The translations under genes and the position numbers were made by a program. 64,000 nt of DNA from Pseudomonas sp. P8_241 (lineage in GTDB: Bacteria > Pseudomonadota > Gammaproteobacteria > Pseudomonadales > Pseudomonadaceae), in the NCBI RefSeq assembly GCF_034008315.1, contig NZ_CP125377.1, forward strand, positions 4,400,501-4,464,500. The letters are read 5' to 3'. Below the pieces are notes generated by a model. The model saw nothing but the letters and a program-made list of their open reading frames with translations, did not search any database and was not told the DNA's origin. Positions 13,355 to 25,039 of this stretch are shown here, in pieces. Position 1 is the stretch's first letter; each line of letters opens with the position of its first letter.

Positions 13355-14488
13355 ATGCGTGATCCAGCCCCTTCTGACACACAAAAGAAGCGCGTCATTG
13401 TCGGCATGTCCGGCGGCGTGGACTCTTCCGTTTCTGCCCTCCTGCTGATCGAGCAGGGTTATGAGGTGGAAGGCCTGTTCATGAAGAACTGGGAAGAAGA
13501 CGATGGAACGGAATACTGCACCGCCATGGACGACCTGGCGGACGCCCAGGCCGTGTGCGACAAGATTGGCATCAAGCTGCACACCGCCAATTTCGCCGCC
13601 GAGTACTGGGACAACGTATTCGAGCACTTCCTGGCCGAATACAAGGCCGGACGCACGCCGAACCCGGACATCCTGTGCAACCGCGAGATCAAGTTCAAGG
13701 CGTTCCTCGACTACGCCATGGTGCTTGGCGCCGACCTGATCGCCACCGGCCACTACGTGCGTCGCCGCGACATCGACGGCCGTACCGAACTGCTCAAGGG
13801 CCTGGACCCGAACAAGGACCAGAGCTACTTCCTGCACGCCGTGGGCGGAGAGCAGATCGCCAAGACCCTGTTCCCGGTCGGTGAGCTGGAAAAACCGCAG
13901 GTTCGTGCGATTGCCGAGAAATACGAGCTGGCGACCGCCAAGAAAAAGGATTCCACCGGAATCTGCTTTATCGGTGAACGCCGCTTCAGCGACTTCCTCA
14001 AGCAGTACCTGCCAGCGCAACCGGGCGAAATCAAGACCACCGAAGGCGAAATCATCGGTCGTCACCACGGCTTGATGTACCACACCATCGGCCAGCGACA
14101 GGGCCTGGGCATTGGCGGCTTGAAAGACGCCAGCGACGAGCCGTGGTACGTGCTGATCAAGGACCTGGAACACAACGAACTGATCGTTGGCCAGGGCAAT
14201 GATCACCCATGGCTGTTCTCTCGCGCCCTGCTCGCCTCAGACATCTACTGGGTCAACCCGATCGACCTGAGCCAGCCGCGCAAGCTGACCGCCAAGGTTC
14301 GTTATCGCCAGAGTGACCAGCCGTGCACCCTGGAAAAAACCGCCAGCGGATATCGCGCGGTTTTTGATGATCCACAACGCGCGGTCACACCAGGCCAGTC
14401 CGTGGTGTTCTACGACGGTGAAATCTGCCTCGGTGGCGGCGTGATCGAAGTTGCAGAGCCGTGGACGAGCAAGGGCCAGGCCATATGA
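13355..14488 (+). CDS. mnmA: tRNA 2-thiouridylase MnmA
   Basis: MnmA uses ATP and sulfur from the Tus relay to make 2-thiouridine at position 34 of Lys, Glu and Gln tRNAs. The PP-loop SGGVDSS is at residues 19-25. The two catalytic cysteines are Cys108 (in [10 protein letters not shown]) and Cys204 (in [10 protein letters not shown]). The 377-residue length fits. The ribosome site before 13355 is weak, but the N-terminus is normal. It overlaps hflD by four bases (ATGA). Confidence 0.97.
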   Translation: MRDPAPSDTQKKRVIVGMSGGVDSSVSALLLIEQGYEVEGLFMKNWEEDDGTEYCTAMDDLADAQAVCDKIGIKLHTANFAAEYWDNVFEHFLAEYKAGRTPNPDILCNREIKFKAFLDYAMVLGADLIATGHYVRRRDIDGRTELLKGLDPNKDQSYFLHAVGGEQIAKTLFPVGELEKPQVRAIAEKYELATAKKKDSTGICFIGERRFSDFLKQYLPAQPGEIKTTEGEIIGRHHGLMYHTIGQRQGLGIGGLKDASDEPWYVLIKDLEHNELIVGQGNDHPWLFSRALLASDIYWVNPIDLSQPRKLTAKVRYRQSDQPCTLEKTASGYRAVFDDPQRAVTPGQSVVFYDGEICLGGGVIEVAEPWTSKGQAI

Positions 14489-15108
14489 ACCCCATTCAGG
14501 AGCAATTGACAGCATTGGGCGGCGTGTTTCTCGCCGCCGTGCTGGTGGACAGGATCGCCAAGACCGGCCAGACCAACGAGGCGGGCCTGACCTGCATGCT
14601 CGGCAGCCTGCTGATTCGCGACCCCAAGGACACGCTGGAAGTCTATGGTGGCGACGACATCAACCTGCGCGAAGGCTATCGCGCCCTGATCGGCGCTCTC
14701 GAACGCGACCCGAGCGCCCTGCAGCGCGAACCACTGCGCTATGCCTTGGCGATGCTCGGTCTTGAGCGTCAGCTGGCCAAGCGCGACGACATGCTCGAAG
14801 TGATCGGCAAACGCCTGCCGCAGATTCAGTCCCAGGTCGAACATTTCGGCCCGGCCCACGAAAACGTGATCGCCGCGTGCGGCGCGCTGTATCAGGACAC
14901 CTTGAGCACCCTGCGCCAACGCATCCAGGTCCACGGCGACATGCGCAATCTGCAACAACCGAGCAACGCCTCGAAAATTCGCGCCCTGCTGCTCGCCGGC
15001 ATTCGTTCTGCCCGCCTTTGGCGGCAATTGGGGGGGCATCGCTGGCAGCTGGTGATCAGTCGCCGCAAATTGCTCAAAGAGCTTTACCCGTTGATGCGTA
15101 ACGAATAA
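14485..15108 (+). CDS. hflD: High-frequency lysogenization protein HflD homologue
   Basis: A 207-residue, mostly helical, peripheral-membrane protein of the HflD (YcfC) family, conserved between mnmA and purB in gammaproteobacteria. In E. coli it binds phage lambda CII and influences lysogeny; its housekeeping role is unknown. The start ATG overlaps the mnmA stop, so the two are translationally coupled. There are no catalytic motifs. The identification rests on family sequence ([32 protein letters not shown]) and gene order. Confidence 0.92.
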   Translation: MNPIQEQLTALGGVFLAAVLVDRIAKTGQTNEAGLTCMLGSLLIRDPKDTLEVYGGDDINLREGYRALIGALERDPSALQREPLRYALAMLGLERQLAKRDDMLEVIGKRLPQIQSQVEHFGPAHENVIAACGALYQDTLSTLRQRIQVHGDMRNLQQPSNASKIRALLLAGIRSARLWRQLGGHRWQLVISRRKLLKELYPLMRNE

Positions 15109-15145
15109 CTCGCATCGAAAGACCCGAACCAAGCAATACGCGTAA

Positions 15146-16603
<1,458 letters not shown>

Positions 16604-16625
16604 TCGACCGCTAGACCCCTTTAAG

Positions 16626-16651
16626 ACGCCCGGCCGCGCCGGGCGTTTTTA
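16626..16651 (+). terminator. Terminator of purB
   Basis: A nine-base-pair stem, ACGCCCGGC / GCCGGGCGT, with a CGC loop is followed by TTTTTA. It is almost identical to the infA terminator stem. Confidence 0.92.
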
Positions 16652-16689
16652 TTCCCGTATGGAAAGTGCTTTTTTTCAATAGGTTACAC

Positions 16690-17859
16690 ATGAATCCTGA
16701 CATTCCTCTGCAACTTCTGGGCGGTATCACGGCACGCGAGTTCCTGCGCGACTACTGGCAGAAAAAACCCCTGCTGATCCGCCAGGCGATTCCTGATTTC
16801 GAGAGCCCGATCGACGCCGACGAACTGGCCGGCCTGGCACTGGAAGAAGAAGTCGAATCGCGACTGATCATCGAAAATGGCGAGCGCCCATGGGAATTGC
16901 GTCGCGGCCCATTTGCCGAAGATGAATTCAGCAAGCTGCCGGAACGTGACTGGACCCTGCTGGTTCAAGCCGTTGACCAGTTCGTACCGGAAGTCAGCGA
17001 GCTGCTGGAAAATTTCCGCTTTCTGCCAAGCTGGCGCATCGACGACGTCATGATCAGTTTCGCCGCCCCAGGTGGCAGTGTCGGTCCACACTTTGACAAC
17101 TACGACGTGTTCCTGTTGCAAGGCCATGGCAAGCGCAACTGGAAGATCGGCCAGATGTGCGACTCCGAAAGCCCGCTGCTGCAACACGCGGACCTGCGAA
17201 TCCTCGCTGAATTCGAAGCCACCGATGAGTGGGTTCTGGAACCGGGCGACATGCTGTACCTGCCACCACGCCTGGCTCACTGCGGCGTGGCCGTCGACGA
17301 CTGCCTGACCTACTCGGTCGGTTTCCGCGCTCCAAGCGCTGCTGAAGTGTTGACCCACTTCACCGACTTCCTCAGCCAGTTTCTGCCGGACGAAGAGCGC
17401 TACACGGACGCCGACGCGCAGCCTGCGACCGATCCACACCAGATCCAGCATGACGCACTCGACCGCTTGAAAAGCCTGCTGGCCGAGCACATGAGCGACG
17501 AGCGCCTGCTGCTGACCTGGTTCGGCCAATTCATGACCGAGCCGCGTTACCCTGAGCTGGTAGTTGGCCCGGAAGACATCGCAGAAGACGACGTCCTGAG
17601 CGCACTGGAAGAAGGCGCGGTACTGATCCGCAATCCGAGCGCACGCCTGGCCTGGTCTGAAGTCGATGACGACCTGCTGCTGTTCGCCAGCGGCCAGAGC
17701 CGTTATCTGCCGGGCAAACTGCGCGAACTGCTGAAGATGATCTGCGCCGCCGACGCGCTGCACGTCGACAACCTGGGTGCATGGCTGAGCGACGAAGACG
17801 GCCGCGGCCTGCTGTGTGAACTGGTCAAGCAGGGAAGCCTGGGGTTCGCCGATGAATAA
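16690..17859 (+). CDS. roxA: Ribosomal protein L16 arginine hydroxylase (RoxA/YcfD type)
   Basis: This Fe(II)/2-oxoglutarate oxygenase of the cupin/JmjC fold hydroxylates an arginine of ribosomal protein L16 (uL16) in E. coli. The iron triad is visible as His134 and Asp136 in VGPHFDNYD and His197 in RLAHCGV. The 389-residue length and the winged-helix-like C-terminal half match the family. The start at 16690 (MNPDIPLQLLGG) is preferred over an in-frame ATG at 16666 that lies in the terminator tail. It overlaps the next gene by eight bases. Confidence 0.9.
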   Translation: MNPDIPLQLLGGITAREFLRDYWQKKPLLIRQAIPDFESPIDADELAGLALEEEVESRLIIENGERPWELRRGPFAEDEFSKLPERDWTLLVQAVDQFVPEVSELLENFRFLPSWRIDDVMISFAAPGGSVGPHFDNYDVFLLQGHGKRNWKIGQMCDSESPLLQHADLRILAEFEATDEWVLEPGDMLYLPPRLAHCGVAVDDCLTYSVGFRAPSAAEVLTHFTDFLSQFLPDEERYTDADAQPATDPHQIQHDALDRLKSLLAEHMSDERLLLTWFGQFMTEPRYPELVVGPEDIAEDDVLSALEEGAVLIRNPSARLAWSEVDDDLLLFASGQSRYLPGKLRELLKMICAADALHVDNLGAWLSDEDGRGLLCELVKQGSLGFADE

Positions 17860-18277
17860 GATTCACGTACGTGTCGCAAACTGGCAGAAGGACAACACCG
17901 AGATCCGGCGCATTCGTGAGACGGTGTTCGTTGCCGAGCAATCCGTTCCGCCAGAATTGGAATGGGACGCTGATGACATTGATGCAGTGCATTTTCTCGC
18001 CTACGAAGGCGACTTTCCGATTGGCACCGCCCGCCTGCTGCCCGACGGTCATGTCGGCCGGGTATCGGTGCTCAAGGACTGGCGCGGCTTGAAGGTCGGC
18101 GATGCACTGATGCAAGCGGTCATCGGTGAAGCCGAAGAGCGTGGACTGAAGCAGCAGATGCTGAGCGCCCAGGTGCAGGCTACGGCGTTCTATGAGCGCC
18201 TGGGCTTTCATATGGTCAGCGAAGAGTTCCTGGAAGCAGGGATTCCGCACGTAGACATGGTTCGCCATTCTGCTTAA
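17852..18277 (+). CDS. GNAT family N-acetyltransferase
   Basis: A 141-residue GNAT-fold protein. The acetyl-CoA pyrophosphate-binding segment is GRVSVLKDWRGLKVGDALMQ, and AQVQATAFYERLGFHMVSEEFLEAGIPHVDM gives the usual C-terminal fold (landmarks: FYERLGF and IPHVDM). This ElaA/YjcF-like subgroup has no well-defined substrate. The ATG is inside the last codons of roxA (eight-base overlap), so translation is coupled. That could hint at a role in ribosome or protein modification, but that is inference only. Confidence 0.85.
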   Translation: MNKIHVRVANWQKDNTEIRRIRETVFVAEQSVPPELEWDADDIDAVHFLAYEGDFPIGTARLLPDGHVGRVSVLKDWRGLKVGDALMQAVIGEAEERGLKQQMLSAQVQATAFYERLGFHMVSEEFLEAGIPHVDMVRHSA

Positions 18278-18281
18278 GACC

Positions 18282-18313
18282 TTGTGGCGAGGGAGCTTGC
18301 TCCCTCGCCACAA
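18282..18313. repeat. Single REP-like hairpin after the GNAT gene
   Basis: Perfect inverted repeat: TTGTGGCGAGGGAGC, two T, then GCTCCCTCGCCACAA. It resembles another common Pseudomonas intergenic REP class. It begins four bases after the stop codon and may also affect transcript end stability. Confidence 0.75.
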
Positions 18314-18332
18314 AAGCTGCATGCAAACATCA

Positions 18333-18370
18333 CAAAACGCCCCGCCATCTTCGGATGCCGGGGCGTTTTG
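18333..18370 (+). terminator. Terminator of the roxA-GNAT operon
   Basis: A 17-base-pair stem with a single mismatch, CAAAACGCCCCG... / ...CGGGGCGTTTTG, is capped by a stable TTCG tetraloop and ends in TTTTG. Confidence 0.85.
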
Positions 18371-18426
18371 CTGTCTACCATTCAACTTGCCCCATCCAAG
18401 GCCGACAAACTGGCACTATCAACACC

Positions 18427-18527
18427 TGTAGGAGTGAGCTTGCTCGCGATGAACTTGAGGGCGCCGCATTCTTTCCAGACAACGCGCGATATCGTTCACG
18501 CCCATCGCGAGCAAGCTCGCTCCTACA
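18427..18527. repeat. REPIN
   Basis: Inverted arms TGTAGGAGTGAGCTTGCTCG and CGAGCAAGCTCGCTCCTACA flank about 60 bases. It is the same subtype as the element at 5261, and lies directly upstream of the secretin-like gene. Confidence 0.85.
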
Positions 18528-18554
18528 CACACCACAAAGTCGGAGATAACGGAT

Positions 18555-19316
18555 ATGTCCCTACGCACCCTGCTCACCACCCTACTGGTGACCTGCAGTT
18601 TTTCGGTCATGGCAGCCACCGAAATCGTGCCCCTGAACTACCAGACCAGTGCAAATCTGCTGCCGGTGGCGCAGGATTTCATCGGCAAGGACGGCCAAGT
18701 CAGCGCTTACGGCAATCAACTCATCGTCAATGCCGATCAACGCAAGATCGACGAACTTAAAGCCCTTATTTCGCAACTCGATACCGCACCCAAGCGCCTG
18801 CTGATCACGGTCGACACCAGCGACAGCAACGCTCAGGGTGATCAGGGTTACTCAGTGAACGGCACCAAGCCAAGCCAGACCCGCATCATCAGTTACAGCA
18901 CCGACAGTCGTGACGGTGGCACCCAGCAAGTGCAGGCCAGTGAAGGCACACCCGCACTGATCCAGGTCGGCCAAAGCGTGCCGCTGACCAGTTCGCAGAC
19001 CGACTCCTACGGCGACCTGCGCAGTCAGACCGAATACCGCAACGTCACACAAGGTTTCTACGTCACCGCAAACGTCACCGGCGATATCGTCCACCTGTCC
19101 ATCAGCACCAACCGTGACCGCATGAGCCAGGAACGCCCCGATGTAGTGAACGTGCAAAGCACCGACACAACCGTCACCGGTCGCCTTGGTGAGTGGATCC
19201 TGCTGGCCGGGGTAAATGGCCAGACACAAGCCGACAAACAGGGCATGAGCCGCAGCTACGCGACCCAAAGCCGCGACGACATGACCTTGCGGGTAAAAGT
19301 CGACACCCTGGACTAA
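18555..19316 (+). CDS. Small exported secretin-like protein
   Basis: A 253-residue protein with a clear signal peptide (MSLRTLLTTLLVTCSFSVMA, cleavage near residue 20-21). Residues about 22-78 resemble the NolW-like N1 subdomain of secretins (a short domain ending LKALISQLDTAPKRLLITV). The second half (TPALIQVGQSVPL..., VTGRLGEWILLAGV) resembles part of the secretin homology region, but it is much shorter than a real secretin and lacks an obvious pore-forming barrel. No secretion, pilus or competence gene is nearby. A gene of this type precedes the Pseudomonas-type isocitrate lyase in relatives. Function unknown. Confidence 0.75.
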   Translation: MSLRTLLTTLLVTCSFSVMAATEIVPLNYQTSANLLPVAQDFIGKDGQVSAYGNQLIVNADQRKIDELKALISQLDTAPKRLLITVDTSDSNAQGDQGYSVNGTKPSQTRIISYSTDSRDGGTQQVQASEGTPALIQVGQSVPLTSSQTDSYGDLRSQTEYRNVTQGFYVTANVTGDIVHLSISTNRDRMSQERPDVVNVQSTDTTVTGRLGEWILLAGVNGQTQADKQGMSRSYATQSRDDMTLRVKVDTLD

Positions 19317-19788
19317 AGCACCAAAAACTGACTGAGGAGTCGTATTAGACCAAAGATGTAGTGCTTGAAAAAAAGCACTACAAAACGTTTGACGAGGCAA
19401 AAAAGCGAAGGCATGATGGCCTCGCTCCCGCTAATCAGAGGCCCTGGCAAGGGCCTTCGAGGCGATGTTCGCAACTACCCCGCGAACCGCTTCGTGTCTG
19501 TACCGCCTACAAGGTGTGTTTGACGAGGTTGTCGACTGGAACGAAGTTGTCCCGAGGGACGGAAGCGTAATAGGTAACCCGGCACCACACTGATGTTCGT
19601 ACCAAGGCCCACGACGCCCGAATGCGCCCGCAGTCAGCCTTTACCTGCTCACTTCCCCTCGAGCCCATCGTTCATCCCGTCGCCCTCCCCGCCGGACCCG
19701 ACCTGACCCCCAAGCTTCTGGTCAGCGAGCGCAGGAATTTTCCACCGCACTACAACTTTTCATAAAAGACGCGACGAGGTTTATCTCC
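19317..19788 (+). promoter_or_regulatory. aceA upstream region
   Basis: About 470 bases with no supportable gene, ending in the GAGG ribosome site of aceA. It contains a perfect 26-base palindrome (listed separately), a small AGGCCC-TGGCAA-GGGCCT hairpin at 19439-19456, and two exact copies of GTTTGACGAGG at 19387 and 19518. The second half is C-rich and unstructured to the eye. A long leader or an upstream regulatory site for the glyoxylate shunt is likely. Confidence 0.5.
19357..19382. promoter_or_regulatory. 26-base palindrome, candidate operator
   Basis: TGTAGTGCTT, a GAAAAA spacer and AAGCACTACA form a perfect ten-base inverted repeat. No T-run follows on either strand, so a terminator is unlikely. 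The outer half-sites TGTAGT/ACTACA resemble those bound by RpiR-family carbon regulators of Pseudomonas (HexR, RccR), and RccR controls aceA. That link is from memory and unproved here. Confidence 0.45.
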
Positions 19789-21114
19789 ATGGCACTGACA
19801 CGCGAACAGCAAATTGCAGCCCTCGAAAAAGACTGGGCTGAAAACCCGCGCTGGAAAGGCGTGACACGCACTTACTCCGCTGCTGACGTCGTCCGTCTGC
19901 GTGGCTCGGTTCAACCTGAGCACACCTTTGCAAAAATGGGCGCCGAGAAGCTGTGGAACCTGGTCACCCAGGGTGCCAAGCCTGCCTTCCGCCCTGAGAA
20001 AGATTTCGTCAACTGCATGGGCGCCCTGACCGGCGGCCAGGCTGTACAACAAGTCAAAGCCGGTATCCAGGCCATCTACCTGTCGGGCTGGCAAGTGGCT
20101 GCGGACAACAACTCCGCCGAATCGATGTACCCGGACCAGTCGCTGTACCCGGTGGACTCGGTTCCAACCGTGGTCAAGCGCATCAACAACTCGTTCCGTC
20201 GTGCCGACCAGATCCAGTGGAAAGCCGGCAAGAACCCGGGCGACGACGGCTACATCGACTACTTCGCGCCAATCGTTGCTGACGCTGAAGCCGGTTTCGG
20301 CGGCGTACTGAACGCTTACGAGCTGATGAAGAGCATGATCGAAGCAGGCGCCGCTGGCGTTCACTTCGAAGACCAACTGGCCTCCGTGAAAAAATGCGGC
20401 CACATGGGCGGCAAGGTACTGGTTCCTACCCAGGAAGCCGTACAGAAGCTGACCGCTGCCCGTCTGGCAGCTGACGTTGCCGGTACTCCGACCATCATCC
20501 TGGCCCGTACCGACGCCAACGCTGCTGACCTGCTGACTTCGGACTGCGACCCGTACGACCAGCCATTCGTGACCGGCGAACGTACCCAGGAAGGCTTCTA
20601 CAAAGTACGCGCTGGCCTGGACCAGGCAATCGCCCGCGGCCTGGCTTACGCTCCGTACGCCGACCTGATCTGGTGCGAAACTGCCAAGCCAGACCTGGAC
20701 GAGGCTCGTCGCTTCGCTGAAGCGATCAAGAAGGAATACCCGGACCAACTGCTGTCGTACAACTGCTCGCCTTCCTTCAACTGGAAGAAAAACCTGGACG
20801 ACGCGACCATCGCCAAGTTCCAGCGCGAACTGTCAGCCATGGGTTACAAGCACCAGTTCATCACCCTGGCCGGCATTCACAACATGTGGCACAGCATGTT
20901 CAACCTGGCGCACGACTACGCCCGCAACGACATGACTGCCTACGTGAAGCTGCAAGAGCAGGAATTCGCTGACGCTTCCAAGGGTTACACCTTCGTGGCG
21001 CACCAGCAGGAAGTGGGCACCGGCTACTTCGACGACATGACCACCGTGATCCAGGGTGGCTCGTCCTCGGTAACCGCACTGACCGGTTCGACTGAAGAAG
21101 AACAGTTCCACTGA
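19789..21114 (+). CDS. aceA: Isocitrate lyase
   Basis: AceA splits isocitrate into succinate and glyoxylate, opening the glyoxylate shunt needed for growth on acetate or fatty acids. The catalytic signature [13 protein letters not shown] carries Cys203. The 441-residue length is the enterobacterial-type form. The ATG follows GAGG. It competes for isocitrate with Icd and Idh, both encoded 8-10 kb upstream. The last 32 codons, the stop and the terminator are repeated 333 bases downstream. The malate synthase partner gene is not in this window. Confidence 0.98.
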   Translation: MALTREQQIAALEKDWAENPRWKGVTRTYSAADVVRLRGSVQPEHTFAKMGAEKLWNLVTQGAKPAFRPEKDFVNCMGALTGGQAVQQVKAGIQAIYLSGWQVAADNNSAESMYPDQSLYPVDSVPTVVKRINNSFRRADQIQWKAGKNPGDDGYIDYFAPIVADAEAGFGGVLNAYELMKSMIEAGAAGVHFEDQLASVKKCGHMGGKVLVPTQEAVQKLTAARLAADVAGTPTIILARTDANAADLLTSDCDPYDQPFVTGERTQEGFYKVRAGLDQAIARGLAYAPYADLIWCETAKPDLDEARRFAEAIKKEYPDQLLSYNCSPSFNWKKNLDDATIAKFQRELSAMGYKHQFITLAGIHNMWHSMFNLAHDYARNDMTAYVKLQEQEFADASKGYTFVAHQQEVGTGYFDDMTTVIQGGSSSVTALTGSTEEEQFH

Positions 21115-21176
21115 TCTGCTTCGCTTGAGTAAACGGCCGCTGCGGACCGAGTAGAAACCGCAACGCCGCACATCTG

Positions 21177-21206
21177 ACGCCCCGACTGGTTCGGGGCGTT
21201 TTTTTG
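21177..21206 (+). terminator. Terminator of aceA (first copy)
   Basis: A nine-base-pair stem, ACGCCCCGA / TCGGGGCGT, with a CTGGT loop is followed by a run of T. An identical copy is at 21510. Confidence 0.92.
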
Positions 21207-21235
21207 CCTGCGATTCCAAAAACACTGCAAAACCC

Positions 21236-21336
21236 TGTCGGAGCGAGCCTGCTCGCGATGACCCTGAGGACGCCGCAGGGTATCCGCCCCCCCAGCGTCA
21301 TCGTTGACCACCATCGCGAGCAGGCTCGCTCCTACA
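21236..21336. repeat. REPIN between the two aceA 3' copies
   Basis: The arms TGTCGGAGCGAGCCTGCTCG and CGAGCAGGCTCGCTCCTACA enclose about 60 bases. One base of the left outer tail (TGTCGGAG for TGTAGGAG) deviates. It lies exactly within the spacer separating the duplicated aceA ends. Confidence 0.85.
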
Positions 21337-21351
21337 GGGGACGGTGGTGGG

Positions 21352-21447
21352 ACCGGCTACTTCGACGACATGACCACCGTGATCCAGGGTGGCTCGTCCT
21401 CGGTAACCGCACTGACCGGTTCGACCGAAGAGGAACAGTTCCACTGA
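21352..21447 (+). pseudogene. Orphan 3' fragment of aceA
   Basis: These 96 bases re-encode the last 31 residues and stop codon of isocitrate lyase, with only two base differences from 21019-21114, both synonymous (ACT/ACC and GAA/GAG). There is no start codon or upstream reading frame, so it is a gene fossil. Purely synonymous change in so short a stretch may be chance, or may reflect a former full second copy or gene conversion. Confidence 0.9.
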
Positions 21448-21509
21448 TCTGCTTCGCTTGAGTAAACGGCAGCTGCGGACCGACTAGAAACCGCAGCGCC
21501 GCACATCTG

Positions 21510-21539
21510 ACGCCCCGACTGGTTCGGGGCGTTTTTTTG
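21510..21539 (+). terminator. Terminator, duplicated copy
   Basis: An exact copy of the aceA terminator stem, loop and T-run, belonging to the duplicated segment. Any read-through from aceA would meet this second stop before nuoA. Confidence 0.9.
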
Positions 21540-21559
21540 CCTGCGATTTCACCGTCCCT

Positions 21560-21643
21560 TGTAGGAGCAGGCTTGCCAGCGAAGAGGCCCGAAAGCCATG
21601 CACTGAATCAACGGACGCCTTCGCTGGCAAGCCAGCTCCTACA
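21560..21643. repeat. REPIN, GGCTTGCCAGCGA subtype
   Basis: The arms TGTAGGAGCAGGCTTGCCAG and its inverted partner CTGGCAAGCCAGCTCCTACA share the inner segment GCGAAG / CTTCGC. This is a third arm subtype within the window. Confidence 0.85.
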
Positions 21644-22081
21644 GGTTATGCGTCACAATCACGATCACTGCCCGCTCGAAATCATTTTTCCAGAGCGCTG
21701 CGGCTGTCAGAAAAATCCGCTAAAACGCTCACCGTCTCTACTTGCAGTAACGCTCATATAAGACAACTTTCCGAGCGCCCGAACGACAAGCAGTTTAAAA
21801 ACCGACACAAACACTATTGATTATCATTTAGCGCAAACTATGTTCGTTACATTCCCAACAAAACATAATTCACGAAATGCCGGCTAATGCCCAAGGTGCA
21901 AGGCCTGTGGGGGGTTTCCAGTGCGCTATGTCCTTATTCCTATAATAAATTTCGCCATAGGAATTTTACTTGCTGGGTGTTTAGCCATAAAATCAGCGGG
22001 ATTGATTGCTGCGACATATCGTCACTGCGTTGTTACTTTTTCAAGCTCAGAGACCTTTGCTCTCTGTTAAGGATTACCAGC
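21644..22081 (+). promoter_or_regulatory. nuo operon upstream region
   Basis: About 440 AT-rich bases without a convincing gene. A perfect TATAAT at 21941-21946 is a plausible -10 and would give a leader of roughly 130 bases; I find no good -35 at standard spacing, so an activator may be needed. A TGATAAT half-site (minus strand, around 21820) recalls half a Fur or FNR box only. The nuoA ATG follows AAGGA. Confidence 0.5.
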
Positions 22082-22495
22082 ATGCCCGAAGCGACAGGAC
22101 TCATGGCCCACAACTGGGGCTTTGCCATTTTCCTTCTAGGCGTCGTCGGCCTCTGCGCCTTCATGCTGGGCGTCTCCAGCCTCCTTGGGTCAAAAGCCTG
22201 GGGCCGCAGCAAAAACGAACCGTTCGAGTCCGGCATGCTACCTACAGGTGGCGCCCGCTTGCGGCTCTCAGCCAAATTCTATCTGGTCGCGATGCTCTTC
22301 GTGATCTTCGATATCGAAGCCCTCTTTCTCTTTGCATGGTCTGTGTCCGTCCGCGAAAGCGGCTGGACCGGATTCGTCGAAGCTCTCGTTTTCATAGCAA
22401 TTCTGTTGGCAGGCCTTGTCTACCTATTCCGAGTGGGCGCCCTTGACTGGGCTCCGGAAGCTCGGCGCAAGCGGCAAGCGAAGCTGAAACAATGA
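22082..22495 (+). CDS. nuoA: NADH-quinone oxidoreductase subunit A
   Basis: The first subunit of respiratory complex I, part of the membrane arm at the junction with the peripheral arm. 137 residues with three membrane helices. The conserved loop [15 protein letters not shown] (landmark E-P-F-E-S-G) near the quinone site is present, as is the acidic [11 protein letters not shown] helix. A much longer open frame extends upstream, but the ATG at 22082 with AAGGA matches the family. Confidence 0.97.
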   Translation: MPEATGLMAHNWGFAIFLLGVVGLCAFMLGVSSLLGSKAWGRSKNEPFESGMLPTGGARLRLSAKFYLVAMLFVIFDIEALFLFAWSVSVRESGWTGFVEALVFIAILLAGLVYLFRVGALDWAPEARRKRQAKLKQ

Positions 22496-22505
22496 GGCTT
22501 TGGCA

Positions 22506-23180
22506 ATGCAATACAATCTCACCAGGATCGACCCCGATGCTCCTAACGAGCAGTATCCGATTGGCGAACGGGAAACCGTTTCCGATCCGTTAGAAGATCA
22601 AGTCCACAAAAACATTTTCATGGGCAAGCTCGAAGACGTGCTTAACGGCACGATCAACTGGGGACGCAAGAACTCCCTGTGGCCGTATAACTTCGGTCTT
22701 TCGTGCTGCTACGTGGAAATGACCACCGCCTTCACGGCGCCCCACGACATCGCGCGCTTTGGCGCCGAGGTTATCCGGGCATCGCCGCGTCAGGCGGATT
22801 TCATGGTTATCGCCGGTACCTGCTTCATCAAGATGGCGCCGATCATTCAGCGTCTCTACGAGCAAATGCTCGAGCCTAAATGGGTCATCTCCATGGGTTC
22901 GTGCGCCAACTCCGGTGGCATGTACGACATCTACTCGGTCGTTCAAGGGGTGGACAAGTTCCTGCCCGTGGACGTCTACGTGCCTGGCTGCCCACCCCGC
23001 CCTGAAGCTTTTCTGCAAGGCTTGATGCTGTTGCAGGAGTCGATTGGCCAGGAGCGTCGTCCACTTTCCTGGGTCGTTGGCGATCAAGGCGTTTATCGCG
23101 CCGAGATGCCTTCCGAAAAGGAAAAGCGCCGCGAACAGCGTATCGCAGTCACCAACCTGCGCAGCCCCGACGAAGTCTGA
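22506..23180 (+). CDS. nuoB: NADH-quinone oxidoreductase subunit B
   Basis: NuoB carries the last 4Fe-4S cluster (N2) that hands electrons to quinone. The ligands are seen in LSCCYVEM (the paired cysteines), GTCFIK and PGCPPRPE. The 224-residue length is normal for Pseudomonas, with the charged C-terminal tail. The ATG at 22506 follows GAGG; a TTG two codons earlier is a less likely start. Confidence 0.98.
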   Translation: MQYNLTRIDPDAPNEQYPIGERETVSDPLEDQVHKNIFMGKLEDVLNGTINWGRKNSLWPYNFGLSCCYVEMTTAFTAPHDIARFGAEVIRASPRQADFMVIAGTCFIKMAPIIQRLYEQMLEPKWVISMGSCANSGGMYDIYSVVQGVDKFLPVDVYVPGCPPRPEAFLQGLMLLQESIGQERRPLSWVVGDQGVYRAEMPSEKEKRREQRIAVTNLRSPDEV

Positions 23181-23246
23181 TCCAGATCTGCTTCTTTAAT
23201 AGAACGAGAAACTGGCTTCATTCTTTACGTTGACCGAAAGCGATAA

Positions 23247-25037
<1,791 letters not shown>

Positions 25038-25039
25038 GC

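Larger units (their letters stand above)
21352..21548 (+). repeat. Second copy of aceA end plus terminator (197-base direct repeat)
   Basis: Positions 21352-21548 match 21019-21215 without gaps over 197 bases, with five substitutions by my count. The repeat covers the coding end, the stop, the downstream leader and the whole terminator, and ends at CTGCGATT. The offset is 333 bases, of which 136 are spacer containing the REPIN. Confidence 0.93.

Noticed and set aside
19439..19456. A terminator in the aceA upstream region
   Set aside because: The AGGCCC/GGGCCT hairpin has only six base pairs and no T-run.
21352..21447. A second isocitrate lyase gene
   Set aside because: Only the last 31 codons and stop are present; there is no start or catalytic part. 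It is recorded as a fragment.
21812..21832. A Fur or FNR box upstream of nuoA
   Set aside because: Only one half-site (TGATAAT on minus) fits; the other half has at most three of seven matches, and the FNR pattern TTGAT-N4-ATCAA is incomplete.
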